This document shows, piece by piece, positions 54,821 through 64,000 of a DNA stretch of 64,000 nt. The position numbers were made by a program, and so were the translations under genes. The notes under the pieces were generated by a model. The model was not told the origin of the DNA, searched no databases, and was given only the letters and a program-made list of their open reading frames with translations. The stretch's first letter is position 1. Every line of letters starts with the position of its first letter. The DNA is taken from contig JAGQOW010000003.1 in NCBI GenBank assembly GCA_020427155.1, positions 1 through 64,000 of the forward strand, read 5' to 3'. This DNA comes from Planctomycetales bacterium. GTDB lineage: Bacteria; Planctomycetota; Planctomycetia; Pirellulales; Lacipirellulaceae.

Positions 54821-55972
54821 TCAGTCCAGCCAATCTTTGGCCTTGAGTCGCTCGGGCACATACACCTCGGTCACGTAGCTGATATCCTTGGAGATCAGCG
54901 ATTCGACTTCGAGCTTGAAATCGTTTTTGAGCATCCGTTGGATTTCGCTTTGCCAGGCGCGCTTTTTCTCGAACCATGGATACTTGGCTATCTGCTTGGC
55001 ACGCTTTTTGTCGTTGTCGTTCAGCGCGATCTTCACACTATCAGAGAGCTGACAGCGTTCGAAATCGATACTGCGAAGTCCGAGATATTTCGCATCGGGT
55101 ATCGCCATCCGCTGCGACTCGAATGCGAGATTGATCGACCCCTGCTTCAATACGCTATAGATGTAATACCCCCACGGATCGTTGTCCAGTACGCAGTAGA
55201 TCGGCAGCTTCAATTCATGGTGCATGCGGTGTAGTAGACGGCGGACCCCCCTCGGTGGCTGGCCTGCGCCGTGAGTCAGGATGCAATTGTGTGTTTCCCA
55301 GAAGCGATCTTCGTTGAAGCGTTGCCAAACCGTGCCTTTCTCGACATGCAAGATGAACTTGGCTTTGCACATTTTGCTGCTCAATTCTATGACCTCGGGC
55401 TCGACAATCGAAGGGATTGCATAACCGCCGGAACCCATGCGCGAGCAATCAATGACATCGCCCCGGTCTCTCAGGGTGATGTTGCCCACGAGTGCGCCAC
55501 GGTTTTCGGCGTATAAGTGGAGTTCTTCGCGAATTGAATTCAACAAGACCTCGACGTCTTCAATAATCGTGTCGCATTCTCCTTGATCGTCAAAAGTGTT
55601 TTCCTTGGCACCTTCGATCGTGTGTTTCAGCATGTAATACAAACCTCGAAGGCTCGTAGTCTTGCCTTGGTCTAGCAGCTGCTTGCAGCCGCTGGCGACC
55701 AGCATGGTACGCATGTAGGCTTTTGCTTGGGACAAGTCGAACAGCTGTCGGCGATTCTTGTTGCTCCCCATCTCAAGAATCCGCTTGCGCGGACTATAGC
55801 GGACGTTGGAGAGCGTACGCGACGGGATATCAACGTGAGGATCGCGCCGGGCATTGGCCGCGCTGACCACGCGGTCGGCCAGACCGGTCAGTCGCGACAT
55901 GGTCTTTTTGTCCCGCGGAGATAGTTTTGCTTTCGCTCTGCGTGCTGCGGGGGCTGCTCGTTTCTTTGCCAT
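54821..55972 (-). CDS. top6A: DNA topoisomerase VI subunit A (Spo11-like)
   Basis: 383 residues. N-terminal Lys/Arg tail, then a winged-helix 5Y-CAP domain with the catalytic Tyr at 112 or 113 in SLRGLYYMLKHTI, and a Toprim domain with Glu 211 in VEKGTVWQR and Asp 263/265 in VLDNDPWGYY. Topo VI cuts both DNA strands to relax supercoils and separate duplexes; it is archaeal-type and rare in bacteria. Follows the B subunit by 64 bases on the same strand. Confidence 0.92.
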   Translation of the reverse strand: MAKKRAAPAARRAKAKLSPRDKKTMSRLTGLADRVVSAANARRDPHVDIPSRTLSNVRYSPRKRILEMGSNKNRRQLFDLSQAKAYMRTMLVASGCKQLLDQGKTTSLRGLYYMLKHTIEGAKENTFDDQGECDTIIEDVEVLLNSIREELHLYAENRGALVGNITLRDRGDVIDCSRMGSGGYAIPSIVEPEVIELSSKMCKAKFILHVEKGTVWQRFNEDRFWETHNCILTHGAGQPPRGVRRLLHRMHHELKLPIYCVLDNDPWGYYIYSVLKQGSINLAFESQRMAIPDAKYLGLRSIDFERCQLSDSVKIALNDNDKKRAKQIAKYPWFEKKRAWQSEIQRMLKNDFKLEVESLISKDISYVTEVYVPERLKAKDWLD

Positions 55973-56036
55973 GCAATTCTCCGTGATTTGCCCTAAATCA
56001 ATCGGCTTGGGCTTAAAGAGGTTTCATCCCAGTAGT

Positions 56037-58109
56037 CTATTCGTCGTCAGTCTCTTGTTCGTCTTCTTCGCCGCCAATTCGGTTGATTGCCGCCGCATGG
56101 GAAGCGGGGTCGACGATCAACACATTCTCTCCCAAATCCAGGTCTTTGGGGTCCTGGTCGATTGGCCGACCGCGATCGTCGAATTTCATGTCGGCCTCGG
56201 CTGTGTGCTTCTTGGCGACTTTTACCAGCTGGCTATACAGCTCGGACTGTTTCGCCCCGTTGATTTCGCTAACCGCACTCGAAACCTCTTTGAGGTATCT
56301 CAAAAACACTTCGCGTCGGTCGGTTTGCTGTTTTACTTTCAGGCGTCGTCGCAGGTACATTCCCAACTTTCGCCCCACCGCTTGGAGTCCGAGTCGAATC
56401 TCTTTTTGAATCTCTGGGTAATTGGCAATCGCTTCCTTCGATTCGCTGGTGAACGGCACCCACACGCTGGCAATGTGAATCATCAACGACACGGGGCCAC
56501 GGGGCAGCGAACCACGGGATTGGCTCAGGCCATAACTGCGCCAGTTGGTGGCGAGCACGGTTTGTGTGACCGCACAGGCCGCCTGCTGGAATTGCAGCGG
56601 CACGCGGTTGGCGTAGCGCATCACCTCCATCGTTTGCCCGTCGGAGATGTTGACGTTCTTCATCGCCGTAAACAGCTTATCGCTTTCTTTCGGCTTGAGT
56701 TTGCCTGGGGCTTGTCGCGTGCCGAGCGCGGCGGTCTTGATGATCTTATCTGCCGCGTCGCTACCTAGGCCGTTAAACGTGTGAATCAAAAACTGCCGGA
56801 TCGTTCGCGCATCGGTTTCTTCGAGCAACTCGAGCAGCAAATCCTTGCTTATGCTTTGGGTCGGAGCCGTCCCACCGTAGGCGAGCCCAACCTCGATCTG
56901 AAACGGATTGCCGCGATAGACGGCTGGTGGGCGGGTAGCCGCAACATAGAACTCTGCCGGCACCACGTGATGCAGTCCTTTGAGTATCAGATCCTCGCCA
57001 ATAGGACAAATACAATCGGTCGAAGGGTTTGAGATCTTAGTTTTTTGGATCGCCTGATGAAGCGCATCAGACTCGGCTCTGCCGACTTTGTTGGTGTTCG
57101 CGCGGGAACTAACCTTGGCCGTCGCGCAAACGCGTTTGGCTATCGCAGGAGTAACGCGTGAAAAACGGGTCCGCAAGAACTCTCCTACCGTCATCGACTC
57201 TGCTTCTTGAAGCATGGCAGCCAGTCGCCCGATCTCGACGCCGTACGGGTGAGGTTTGATTTCCTTGGGTTCCTTGGGCAAGGAGTCGGCAGTTCGCTCG
57301 TAATCGTAGACGTAGTCGTCTGGATCGCAATAATGCAGCGAAATGTGGGGATTGGCGATTGCTGTCTGCTCCAAGTACTCGCCGACGCTGCCTCTTCCCC
57401 GCATGAATTTCGCCTGCAACTCGATCGTTACGCGCGTGCCGTGCGGTTGGTCGACCCACTCGATGCCATGCTTCTTGATATACTGTGTGCCTGGATCTCC
57501 GGGCGCGATGTCGACACCATCCCCTTTGCCGTTAAGTATCTTGGGCTGGTTGATCTTCGTATCGATCTGGATTTCGTAGTAGTGGGCCGGTTTGCGAGCC
57601 GAAACCTTGGAGATGATCTTCACCGGCTTGCCAGTGGTTTGCACTCCGTACATCCCTGCTGCGCTAATGCCGATTCCCTGTTGGCCACGACTTTGTCTGA
57701 GCCGGTGAAACTTCGAACCGTAGAGTAACTTGCCGAAAATCAGCGGAATCTGCTTTTTGAGGATGCCGGGGCCGTTATCTTGGATCCCAACCTTGTACCG
57801 ATCGGAACCGGTTTGCTCGATATGAACCCAGATTTCCGGCAAGATACCTGCTTCCTCGCAAGCGTCGAGCGAATTGTCGACCGCTTCTTTTACCGTCGTC
57901 AGCAGCGCTTTGCGTGGATTGTCGAAGCCCAACAGATGCCGGTTTTTCGCAAAAAACTCGCTGACCGAGATTTCGCGTTGGCTGGCAGCCATCGCCTTGG
58001 CCGTCGTGCGCCGCTTTGGTTTAGCTTCGCCATTGGTTGACGCAGGAGAGGGTCGCTTTGTCGTCGGTGCCTTTTTCTTAGGTGCTTTCTTTCGTTTCGT
58101 AGTCGCCAA
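56037..58109 (-). CDS. top6B: DNA topoisomerase VI subunit B (GHKL ATPase)
   Basis: 690 residues from TTG 58109, chosen because AGGAG (58118-58122) lies eight bases upstream; the frame extends to TTG 58136. Lysine-rich N-terminal tail ([14 protein letters not shown]), then GHKL Bergerat motifs: [15 protein letters not shown] (N box), GIQDNGPGI (G1), [13 protein letters not shown] (G2), and a transducer domain. ATP binding dimerises B and drives strand passage. Operon partner of top6A. Confidence 0.92.
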   Translation of the reverse strand: MATTKRKKAPKKKAPTTKRPSPASTNGEAKPKRRTTAKAMAASQREISVSEFFAKNRHLLGFDNPRKALLTTVKEAVDNSLDACEEAGILPEIWVHIEQTGSDRYKVGIQDNGPGILKKQIPLIFGKLLYGSKFHRLRQSRGQQGIGISAAGMYGVQTTGKPVKIISKVSARKPAHYYEIQIDTKINQPKILNGKGDGVDIAPGDPGTQYIKKHGIEWVDQPHGTRVTIELQAKFMRGRGSVGEYLEQTAIANPHISLHYCDPDDYVYDYERTADSLPKEPKEIKPHPYGVEIGRLAAMLQEAESMTVGEFLRTRFSRVTPAIAKRVCATAKVSSRANTNKVGRAESDALHQAIQKTKISNPSTDCICPIGEDLILKGLHHVVPAEFYVAATRPPAVYRGNPFQIEVGLAYGGTAPTQSISKDLLLELLEETDARTIRQFLIHTFNGLGSDAADKIIKTAALGTRQAPGKLKPKESDKLFTAMKNVNISDGQTMEVMRYANRVPLQFQQAACAVTQTVLATNWRSYGLSQSRGSLPRGPVSLMIHIASVWVPFTSESKEAIANYPEIQKEIRLGLQAVGRKLGMYLRRRLKVKQQTDRREVFLRYLKEVSSAVSEINGAKQSELYSQLVKVAKKHTAEADMKFDDRGRPIDQDPKDLDLGENVLIVDPASHAAAINRIGGEEDEQETDDE

Positions 58110-58117
58110 GGTGGCGT

Positions 58118-58122
58118 CTCCT
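58118..58122 (-). promoter_or_regulatory. Ribosome site fixing the top6B start
   Basis: AGGAG on the minus strand, eight bases before TTG 58109; it decides against the longer TTG 58136 frame. Confidence 0.7.
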
Positions 58123-58169
58123 CTTGAGTATTTCAATCGTACCGCTGGTAAAATATGAAGATGGCGGAA

Positions 58170-58190
58170 ATTATAACGGCAGATCCTGCC
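58170..58190 (-). promoter_or_regulatory. Candidate top6 promoter -10 with overlapping operator
   Basis: Minus-strand TATAAT at 58170-58175 about 60 bases before top6B, and a 13-base inverted repeat GGCAG-ATC-CTGCC (58178-58190) in the spacer, where a regulator would block polymerase. The -35 is weak, fitting a regulated promoter. Confidence 0.45.
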
Positions 58191-58465
58191 TAGCCCCAGG
58201 GCGCGTTAGCCGCTGCTGGCGACCCATTGCGGACGACCGTTACGGCCCATACATAAAAACTCATCGTCAGAACACGGACTGGCCGACAAGCTTCTGATAG
58301 AGGACCCCGCAGCCTGTTCCTCGGCCCTTTTGGGCCGCCTACCCGATCGGGCTCGATACCGTATTTCAAGCGTACGATTCTCGAATGAATTGCCCGTCGC
58401 AGACGACTTTTGTCGGTGCCGGGGGACAGCTCAGAACGTGGATCGTCGACCACCAGGAGGGGATT
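58191..58465. other. Divergent region between top6B and small secreted proteins
   Basis: Contains a perfect hairpin CGGCCC-TTTT-GGGCCG (58321-58336) and the AGGAGG site of the next gene; no gene seen. Confidence 0.5.
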
Positions 58466-58852
58466 ATGGTTTACCGAATTGCCCCCGCGAGCGTGATCGC
58501 GGCGATTCTGGCTGGCTTGTGGCTCAGCTCAGATGTCAGTGCCTATGAAGGTCATTGGAAGCGAGTGATCAGCTACCAAAACAAGAGCGATCTATTTGCC
58601 AATTACCAGGTAGGGCCCAATCCCAGCGGCACAGCCGCTGAAATGTATATCTCGCCGCGCCCCGTGCCGCCGCATGTCGGGCACACCTACACCACCTATC
58701 AGCCGCTGATGCCTCACGAACTCATGTACAAGCATTGCCGTTCGCACTACGCTTACACTCCGGGTGCGGGATGGACAAGATCGAAGGTGCGCTACTGCAC
58801 TTATGGGCTGAAGCTGCAGGATGTCATTCACAACCTCCGAGTCAAGTACTGA
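58466..58852 (+). CDS. Small secreted protein, unknown (128 residues)
   Basis: Starts at ATG 58466 behind AGGAGG. Signal peptide VYRIAPASVIAAILAGLWLS, cleavage near ASA/SAY at about 28. Body contains PRPVPPHVGHTYTTYQPLMP and two Cys (in KHCRSHY and RYCTYGL). No family. Tandem with a similar small exported protein; probably envelope-associated. Confidence 0.65.
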   Translation: MVYRIAPASVIAAILAGLWLSSDVSAYEGHWKRVISYQNKSDLFANYQVGPNPSGTAAEMYISPRPVPPHVGHTYTTYQPLMPHELMYKHCRSHYAYTPGAGWTRSKVRYCTYGLKLQDVIHNLRVKY

Positions 58853-58936
58853 GGGTTGAAAGGGCAAGTCTTTTCGTCTTGCTTGCCGCCGGTCGTTCCA
58901 AATTGCCCCCACCACGTCGTGAGAAGGAACTATCTC

Positions 58937-59311
58937 GTGATCAAGTGTTTTTCAATTACTATCTGCGTGGTCGTCTCGATCTCCCTCGGCGCTGCTGAGT
59001 CTTACGCCGAAGCACCGTACTTGCGACCTTTGCGTCGAGCACAAATGTATAACTGGCACGGCAACTACGCCCATTCCGAGTATGGCCAGCCGTTAGCATT
59101 GGTCGTCCCTCCGACGGCCAATATGCAGACTAATTGGAGTTGGGGAGCCCCTAGTGCGAGCTTTTCTCGCATCGACCATCAGTTTGGCCGTGACTATCCA
59201 GGCCCGGGTCCGTTTGCGGGTGGTTTTCTGCGAACTCCCCAGTGGCCAGCCAATACACAGCAGTTTGGAGTCTATTACGCTCGCGCGCCGTGGTATCCGA
59301 CGCAACGCTAG
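58937..59311 (+). CDS. Small secreted protein, unknown (124 residues)
   Basis: Starts at GTG 58937 behind GAAGGAA. Signal peptide IKCFSITICVVVSISLGAAE, cleavage near SYA. Rich in Tyr, Trp, Gly and Pro (NWHGNYAHSEYGQP, YPGPGPFAGGF). No family recognised. Tandem with the preceding small exported protein. Confidence 0.65.
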   Translation: MIKCFSITICVVVSISLGAAESYAEAPYLRPLRRAQMYNWHGNYAHSEYGQPLALVVPPTANMQTNWSWGAPSASFSRIDHQFGRDYPGPGPFAGGFLRTPQWPANTQQFGVYYARAPWYPTQR

Positions 59312-59322
59312 TAGCAAGTTTG

Positions 59323-61500
59323 CTACTGCGGAGTCAACGACGAAGCGTCAAACCGTATTGACCCAATTGTTTGTGGATAAAGCAGTTTCGTGAGTTGCCC
59401 AAGCTTCTCGGCAAGTTCCCCCTCTCCGAGCCGCCAGAGCAACTCCAGTCGAGCCTGCCGGGCCCGTATCCAACGTGGCCCGGCAGGCTTGCTCTGTTTT
59501 TCGATCTGCTGCCACATCAGAAGCGCCTCGCGAAGCTCTATGTCCTGCTGCGAATCCGAGAGGATAAGTACATACGATTCGTATAAATTGCCGTCTTGCG
59601 GGTAGAGGTCCAGCAATTCCCGTAAGACAGCTAAAGCCTGGTCTCGATTGCCCATGGCAAGCAAGGCGTCAGCCTGATGGCGCTTTAGTGCCAGTGTTGT
59701 TTTGCTTTCCAAACCGTGATCGATCTGCTGCGCCGCTGCCACAATTCTTAAGACATCGCTCCAATGGCTGCCACGCGACAGGGCTTCGGCTAGCAACTCG
59801 CTGGCCCTCAATTTCCAAGATGCATCGGCTTTTGGGGAGGAGGCCAACGCGGCGCTCAGCAGCTTGCGAGCATTGTCGTGCTCTCCTGTCGAGTGATGCA
59901 ATAGGAGCTCGCTGAGCTTCAGAGCGGCTGATCTTGTAAGATCATTCCACTCACGCGACCAGCGGCCTTTGGAATCCATCAGAACTTGTTGGAGCCCCTT
60001 CCTTGCCCGTTCGACGAGAAGGATGCGGCTTGTGTCCGATTCGGGAGACTCCGAATCGAGCTGCTGCAACTCCTGCAAAGTGCAATCGGTCAAGGCAACA
60101 GCGCACGCAATAGCTCCAGCGGCATTTGCATCGAACCCTGAGAGTACTCGCGAAGCTTCGGACCACTGCTGTCGGCTCATCCAGTAGCGACCCAGCCATA
60201 ACCGAACGGTATTCGCCTGCTTGCTTCTGGGCCAGATTTCCAGGTGTTCTTGAAGCAGCATTTCAAACCGCTGCATCTCTTCAGGCGACTCGCGCGCGAG
60301 AATGCCTGTCAAGCCAATGGCAGTCAAGTGGGTTTCTGCCGCCTCGGCATGCTTAGGCTGGTCGAGTGCCAATTGGCGAAATCGTAGGCTTGCTACTTCG
60401 TCATTGCCCAATGCTCTTGCAACTGCGGCGGCGGTTTTAGCTGCCCGGAACCGCTGCTGCTCGTCGCCTGCTTTCGCGAAGCTATTGGCAGCCCGATCGT
60501 ATGCCGCGATTGCTTCCTGCCATTTGCCTGCCGTATAGAGTCGTTCGGCCGATCTCAGTAAGGGGTCGGCTTGGAGCTGGGGAGACGACCCACCCTCGGC
60601 CTGCACAGACCATTCAATCTGCTCAGACTCGGCATGAAGCTTTAATGCAATCTCAGGCGGCAAATCCTCGTCTTGCCATTGGTCTAGCAGCTCTCTTGCT
60701 TCGGTCAACTTGTTCAAGAGACGTAGGCAGACCAGCCGTTCCACATGGGCTTCCCAGATCTCATTTCCAACGCTAGTCGATTTGCTGAGTTGAGCAAGCG
60801 ATTGCAGTGCCAGCCCTAGTGAATTGACGCGATCGGCCGAGTCGGCCGCATAGCTGAGCGCCTGCAATCGGTAGCCGCGTGCTTGCTGAAGGGCTAGATT
60901 TCGCCGCAACGACTCCAATTCGGTCTTCGTCCAACCGCTGGCTTTGGCAGCCGAGGCCGACTTCTGGTAGGTGTCGCGTAACCGCTTTTCCAGTTCGCTA
61001 GCGATCGAGTTTAGCTCGCTTAGGCTGGTACGCAGTAACGAGCGCGCCGCCTGTAAAGAACGGTCGTCCTCGGCATAGTCAGCGACGTCTTGCAGTAACG
61101 ACTCCGCGTGGGCAAGTTTGGAAATGGCCAGCTGAATCGCGATCAGAATCCCTCGCGGGCTGTTTTTCGCACGTCCAGCAAGTTCAGCAACTTCCGCTAA
61201 CGTATTCCACAAAGTATCTCGTTCGCTGGGCGATGCGTCCACCGCCCGTTGAGTACGCGCCTGTAACCAGCTCGTCGCAATCTCTACGAGCGCGGCGTTT
61301 GGCAGATTCGATTCGACTAAGCAATGTCGACAGTAGTCGTCAAGCTCGTCGAAAGCTCGCTTCTCACGCAGCGTAGCAATGTGGCTGAGTTCTTGACTTT
61401 GAGCCAGCAATGCTGTGGCTAGCCCGAGCCATAAGATGATAGTGTGCAGGCACAGTTTGCCGACCTTTGCAGAGCCAGGCGTGAAACGGCGCATGCTCAC
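59323..61500 (-). CDS. Exported TPR-like protein of the ExbBD operon
   Basis: 725 residues. Signal-like N terminus (1-33). Helical repeats through most of the length (for example LYTAGKWQEAIAAYDRAANSF, typical of TPR). GTG 61500 overlaps the ExbD stop by four bases (GTGA), so it is translated with the Tol/Exb-type proteins. Probably a periplasmic scaffold for that complex. Function inferred. Confidence 0.7.
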   Translation of the reverse strand: MSMRRFTPGSAKVGKLCLHTIILWLGLATALLAQSQELSHIATLREKRAFDELDDYCRHCLVESNLPNAALVEIATSWLQARTQRAVDASPSERDTLWNTLAEVAELAGRAKNSPRGILIAIQLAISKLAHAESLLQDVADYAEDDRSLQAARSLLRTSLSELNSIASELEKRLRDTYQKSASAAKASGWTKTELESLRRNLALQQARGYRLQALSYAADSADRVNSLGLALQSLAQLSKSTSVGNEIWEAHVERLVCLRLLNKLTEARELLDQWQDEDLPPEIALKLHAESEQIEWSVQAEGGSSPQLQADPLLRSAERLYTAGKWQEAIAAYDRAANSFAKAGDEQQRFRAAKTAAAVARALGNDEVASLRFRQLALDQPKHAEAAETHLTAIGLTGILARESPEEMQRFEMLLQEHLEIWPRSKQANTVRLWLGRYWMSRQQWSEASRVLSGFDANAAGAIACAVALTDCTLQELQQLDSESPESDTSRILLVERARKGLQQVLMDSKGRWSREWNDLTRSAALKLSELLLHHSTGEHDNARKLLSAALASSPKADASWKLRASELLAEALSRGSHWSDVLRIVAAAQQIDHGLESKTTLALKRHQADALLAMGNRDQALAVLRELLDLYPQDGNLYESYVLILSDSQQDIELREALLMWQQIEKQSKPAGPRWIRARQARLELLWRLGEGELAEKLGQLTKLLYPQTIGSIRFDASSLTPQ

Positions 61501-61943
61501 AGCTCACCAGTCACCGCGAATTGAATCTTTTGAAAACCGGCCAGTCGGCAGCGATCGAAAACTTCAATTGCAGGGCCAAGTAGCGTACGACCTTCGATAT
61601 CAATAATCACCGTCAGTGACTTGTCGATGTCAGCCAGGGCAGCAAGCAGTTTGGCCAGTTGTTCGAGCGACGAGATGCGTTGGCCGTTTAACGTCAGTTG
61701 CGTTCGATCGTCGATTTGCCCAACTTCGATTATGATACGTTCAAGGTCGACATCATCCGGCGCTTGAGGGAGTTCAGAATCGACAATGCCGGCAGTTGCG
61801 ATAGGAATCGGCAAGATCGAGTCCACCGTCTGAAAACTGGCCGTGCAGACAAAGAACACCAGCAATAAGAACACCACATCAATCATTGGCGTCATCGACA
61901 CGCTGAAAGGCTGCTGAACGGGAGTTGTATGGGGAATGCGCAT
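61497..61943 (-). CDS. ExbD/TolR-type protein, second copy
   Basis: 148 residues from ATG 61943. One N-terminal TM helix after MTPMIDVVFLLLVFFV; the Asp in this helix is the proton-carrying residue of ExbD/TolR. A periplasmic C-terminal domain follows. 67 bases after the first copy. Confidence 0.85.
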   Translation of the reverse strand: MRIPHTTPVQQPFSVSMTPMIDVVFLLLVFFVCTASFQTVDSILPIPIATAGIVDSELPQAPDDVDLERIIIEVGQIDDRTQLTLNGQRISSLEQLAKLLAALADIDKSLTVIIDIEGRTLLGPAIEVFDRCRLAGFQKIQFAVTGEL

Positions 61944-62010
61944 GAGTGTAATGGATGTAGGCCAGGAACGTACAAAATGATCGCGAAGGGTGTAACGAAT
62001 TCGCCAGGTC

Positions 62011-62439
62011 CTATTTGACAACAGACTCCTCAAGCACTGCAAACGAAACATTCCAAACGCCCGCCTGCACACATGCCAGCAATAAGGGTTCGACGTGTTG
62101 ATATTCGATGTGTCGGTCGGCGCGAATGCGGACCTCGATGGCTTCGCTGGTTTGCTCTCTTTCCACTTGTAGGCGTCGGGGAAGCTCATCGGCAACGACT
62201 TCGTCGCTGCCCAAGAACAGGCGCCCATCAGAAAGCAAATTGATCGTTACTCGCGGCGACTTACGTCCTGTGGCCTCGTGGCCGCTGGCTGCAACTGGCA
62301 GCGGAAGCTCCAATTGGGTTTCTTGTTGGGCGAGATGGCTACTAACCAGAAAGAAGATAATCAGTAAGAAAATAATATCAATCAAAGGAGTGACGTTGAA
62401 TTCGATGCTCCGGCTGCGGCCATAGTGAGGGAATCTCAT
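62011..62439 (-). CDS. ExbD/TolR-type protein, first copy
   Basis: 142 residues. FNVTPLIDIIFLLIIFFLVS is the TM helix with the conserved Asp; periplasmic domain of about 95 residues after it. Divergent from the second copy, so they may be two different subunits of one ring. Confidence 0.88.
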   Translation of the reverse strand: MRFPHYGRSRSIEFNVTPLIDIIFLLIIFFLVSSHLAQQETQLELPLPVAASGHEATGRKSPRVTINLLSDGRLFLGSDEVVADELPRRLQVEREQTSEAIEVRIRADRHIEYQHVEPLLLACVQAGVWNVSFAVLEESVVK

Positions 62440-62446
62440 GGAATCC

Positions 62447-63205
62447 TCAACTTTGCGGAGGAGCGACTTGGGAAGCAGGCGATTGAAGCCTATGTTTCAG
62501 GGGCGAGATGGCAGTTTGCGCCAGCTCTCCGGTTTCGGCGATCAATTGGTCCACCCGGTTGCGAAACACCGCAAACGCTGCCAGCGAGGGAATCGCTACG
62601 ATCAAGCCGCCGACGGTCGAGACCAAGGCCTGGTAGATGCCGCTGGCCAACTCGGCTGCTCGAGCCGCTCCCTGGGTGTTGGCCACCTCTTGAAAAGCGA
62701 AGATCATGCCAATTACCGTACCCAGCAAGCCGATCATCGGCGCGATATTGCCGATTACCGACAAGTAGTCGATCTTCCGCAGCAGGCGGGCCGACTGCTC
62801 GCCTAGTGCATCCTCCATCCCTTTCTCCACGGTTGCCCAACCGCCTGGGGTCTCGCGCAATCCTGCGTGCAGAACTGCAGCTAGAGAACTTGGCTGAGCC
62901 TGACAGCTTCGAATCGCCTCGTTCAGTTGGCTAGCGGACAAATGCTTTTGTACGATTTCAGCCAATCGTTCAGGCATTAAGACTGAGCGTTGGATGGTCA
63001 GGAGATGCTCGACGACTAATGCCAGAGCAATGATCGACAGGATCACGAGCAATACGATGAGTACAACGCCAGGGACGCCCCCTGCGAATAGAATACTTAG
63101 AGCATCTTGGCGAGTGGCAACTCCGCTATCGGAAGCGCCGACAGCGACCATCCAAGGAACGAAATACTCTGCCGCATAGATCAATGAAATGCCTGCCAGA
63201 AACAA
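62447..63205 (-). CDS. MotA/TolQ/ExbB proton-channel protein
   Basis: 252 residues from TTG 63205 (ATG 63151 is an alternative). Three TM helices (about 44-66, 145-170, 187-210). Signature IGNIAPMIGLLGTVIGMIFAF followed by a second helix ALVSTVGGLIVAIPSLAAF; forms the channel that drives ExbD. 7 bases upstream of the first ExbD gene. Confidence 0.9.
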   Translation of the reverse strand: MFLAGISLIYAAEYFVPWMVAVGASDSGVATRQDALSILFAGGVPGVVLIVLLVILSIIALALVVEHLLTIQRSVLMPERLAEIVQKHLSASQLNEAIRSCQAQPSSLAAVLHAGLRETPGGWATVEKGMEDALGEQSARLLRKIDYLSVIGNIAPMIGLLGTVIGMIFAFQEVANTQGAARAAELASGIYQALVSTVGGLIVAIPSLAAFAVFRNRVDQLIAETGELAQTAISPLKHRLQSPASQVAPPQS

Positions 63206-63400
63206 GTTGTTTACACTCCGCCCAATTAGAGAGCAGTCTCTAATACCAAGTTGCTGTCAGGGCTTTCTCGTCGCGATTCGAACGATTGTTCATTACGCTC
63301 GAAATGGACCGGTGCCACCGCCACAACTCGCGGCCTTCCGCAAAAAACCGATTATGGCGGCAGCTCATTCGCCGCGCAAGGACCAATCAAGTTCGCGCTG

Positions 63401-64000
63401 CTACTTGCCTAACTGCCTGGTGTCAATGTAAGCATATCGCCCACCCGTCTCTCGTGCGAGCTTCCTCAGAAAGTTTTCGCGGCTCGTTGCAGCCCCCACG
63501 CCGAATTCGATCGAGTTGATACCGGTACCCGCACTTGTTGCTCGCCGAATTGCATCCGATACATCAGACTCGGACATCGGGTCGTCAGCATCGGTAAGAA
63601 AGAAAATCACGTCGGGCCGCAAACGCAAGGCTAGTTGCAGGGCCGCTCGCCGATAAGTGCCACCGCTGGCAGAGATTTCACGCACAAAGTTCTCGGCCAG
63701 CCGTTTGTTTCGATCGGTAGCGAATGCGATTCGCTGTTGGCCACCTGTAAGATCCCACGCAATAGGCTCATGATTAAAGAAAATAATCTGCATTTGGTGG
63801 ATGCTTTCCAGCGAATCCAGGCTTTCGATCAGTTGCGCTTTGGCAGCTCGTAGCGGTGGCCCCTCCATGCTGATTGATCGATCGAACACATAGACAAACT
63901 TCGCGCCCACGCCTTCAATCCCAAATAGGCTCACGGTAGCTTCCCCGCCTACGCTTCGCTGGGCAGCCCCGCCGCGCGTCATGGCTCCAGCGTCAGCGGC
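63401..64000 (-). CDS. VWA-domain protein (cut by right edge)
   Basis: The frame is open to the right edge; ATG 63982 may be internal. VWA domain with MIDAS VFDRSISMEG and a later FFLTDADDPM. C-terminal end at 63401 (IDTRQLGK). It precedes the ExbB gene on the same strand by 195 bases and is probably part of the same operon. Confidence 0.75.
   Translation of the reverse strand, partial: AADAGAMTRGGAAQRSVGGEATVSLFGIEGVGAKFVYVFDRSISMEGPPLRAAKAQLIESLDSLESIHQMQIIFFNHEPIAWDLTGGQQRIAFATDRNKRLAENFVREISASGGTYRRAALQLALRLRPDVIFFLTDADDPMSESDVSDAIRRATSAGTGINSIEFGVGAATSRENFLRKLARETGGRYAYIDTRQLGK

Noticed and set aside
1-64000. CRISPR array, IS element or integrase
   Set aside because: No regular spaced repeats, transposase or recombinase motif was seen on either strand.

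Overview
The window looks like chromosomal DNA of a planctomycete, most likely of the Pirellula group. The evidence is a DUF1559 pseudopilin-like protein, a PEP-CTERM protein carrying a dockerin-like repeat, BatA/DUF58/MoxR and DUF4159 genes, an LptD-like outer-membrane assembly protein, a lysine-rich H1-like histone, paired topoisomerase VI genes and a long acidic-tailed RpoD. The assignment is inferred from gene families; no rRNA or tRNA gene was seen.

Layout. 1-8.2 kb: a plus-strand phage head module (terminase large subunit cut by the left edge, portal, a 59-residue protein, prohead protease/scaffold, decoration protein, major capsid, then small structural proteins including a LamG-like one), followed by a convergent XRE regulator. 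No tail gene follows. 8.8-15.1 kb: PilZ protein, metallo-beta-lactamase, a lone iron-type solute-binding protein, DEAD-box helicase, H1-like histone and inositol-phosphate synthase. 15.3-21.5 kb: aspartate aminotransferase and a glycogen/sugar block (glgA, galT, GH57). 21.5-24.9 kb: bioD, a shikimate-dehydrogenase-like gene with altered catalytic residues, a membrane protein and a methyltransferase.

24.9-28.2 kb is the most striking stretch. A complete cobalamin riboswitch, with its own TTGACA-17-TAGATT promoter, reads on the minus strand into a two-gene operon: a DUF1559 pseudopilin-like protein and an exported beta-propeller protein with dockerin-like repeat and PEP-CTERM anchor. Neither family is an established B12 gene. 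The layout suggests a B12-repressed surface capture system, by analogy with the propeller BtuG of Bacteroidetes. A DUF433/DUF5615 toxin-antitoxin-like pair lies next to it on the other strand.

28.2-36.1 kb: rpoD, a roughly 1-kb non-coding stretch that may encode a structured RNA, an unknown protein with a 15-residue Cys repeat, a methyltransferase and two overlapping membrane GTPases. 36.3-49.9 kb: recQ, the MoxR-DUF58-BatA-VWA operon with a divergent DUF4159/terpenoid-cyclase-like gene, and an RND/MMPL exporter. 50.2-53.8 kb: lptD-like and dgkA-like genes sharing a TAATG junction. 53.9-58.1 kb: a Tat-exported TIM-barrel protein and top6B-top6A. 58.5-64 kb: two small secreted proteins, then a minus-strand ExbB-ExbD-ExbD-TPR operon behind a VWA protein cut by the right edge.
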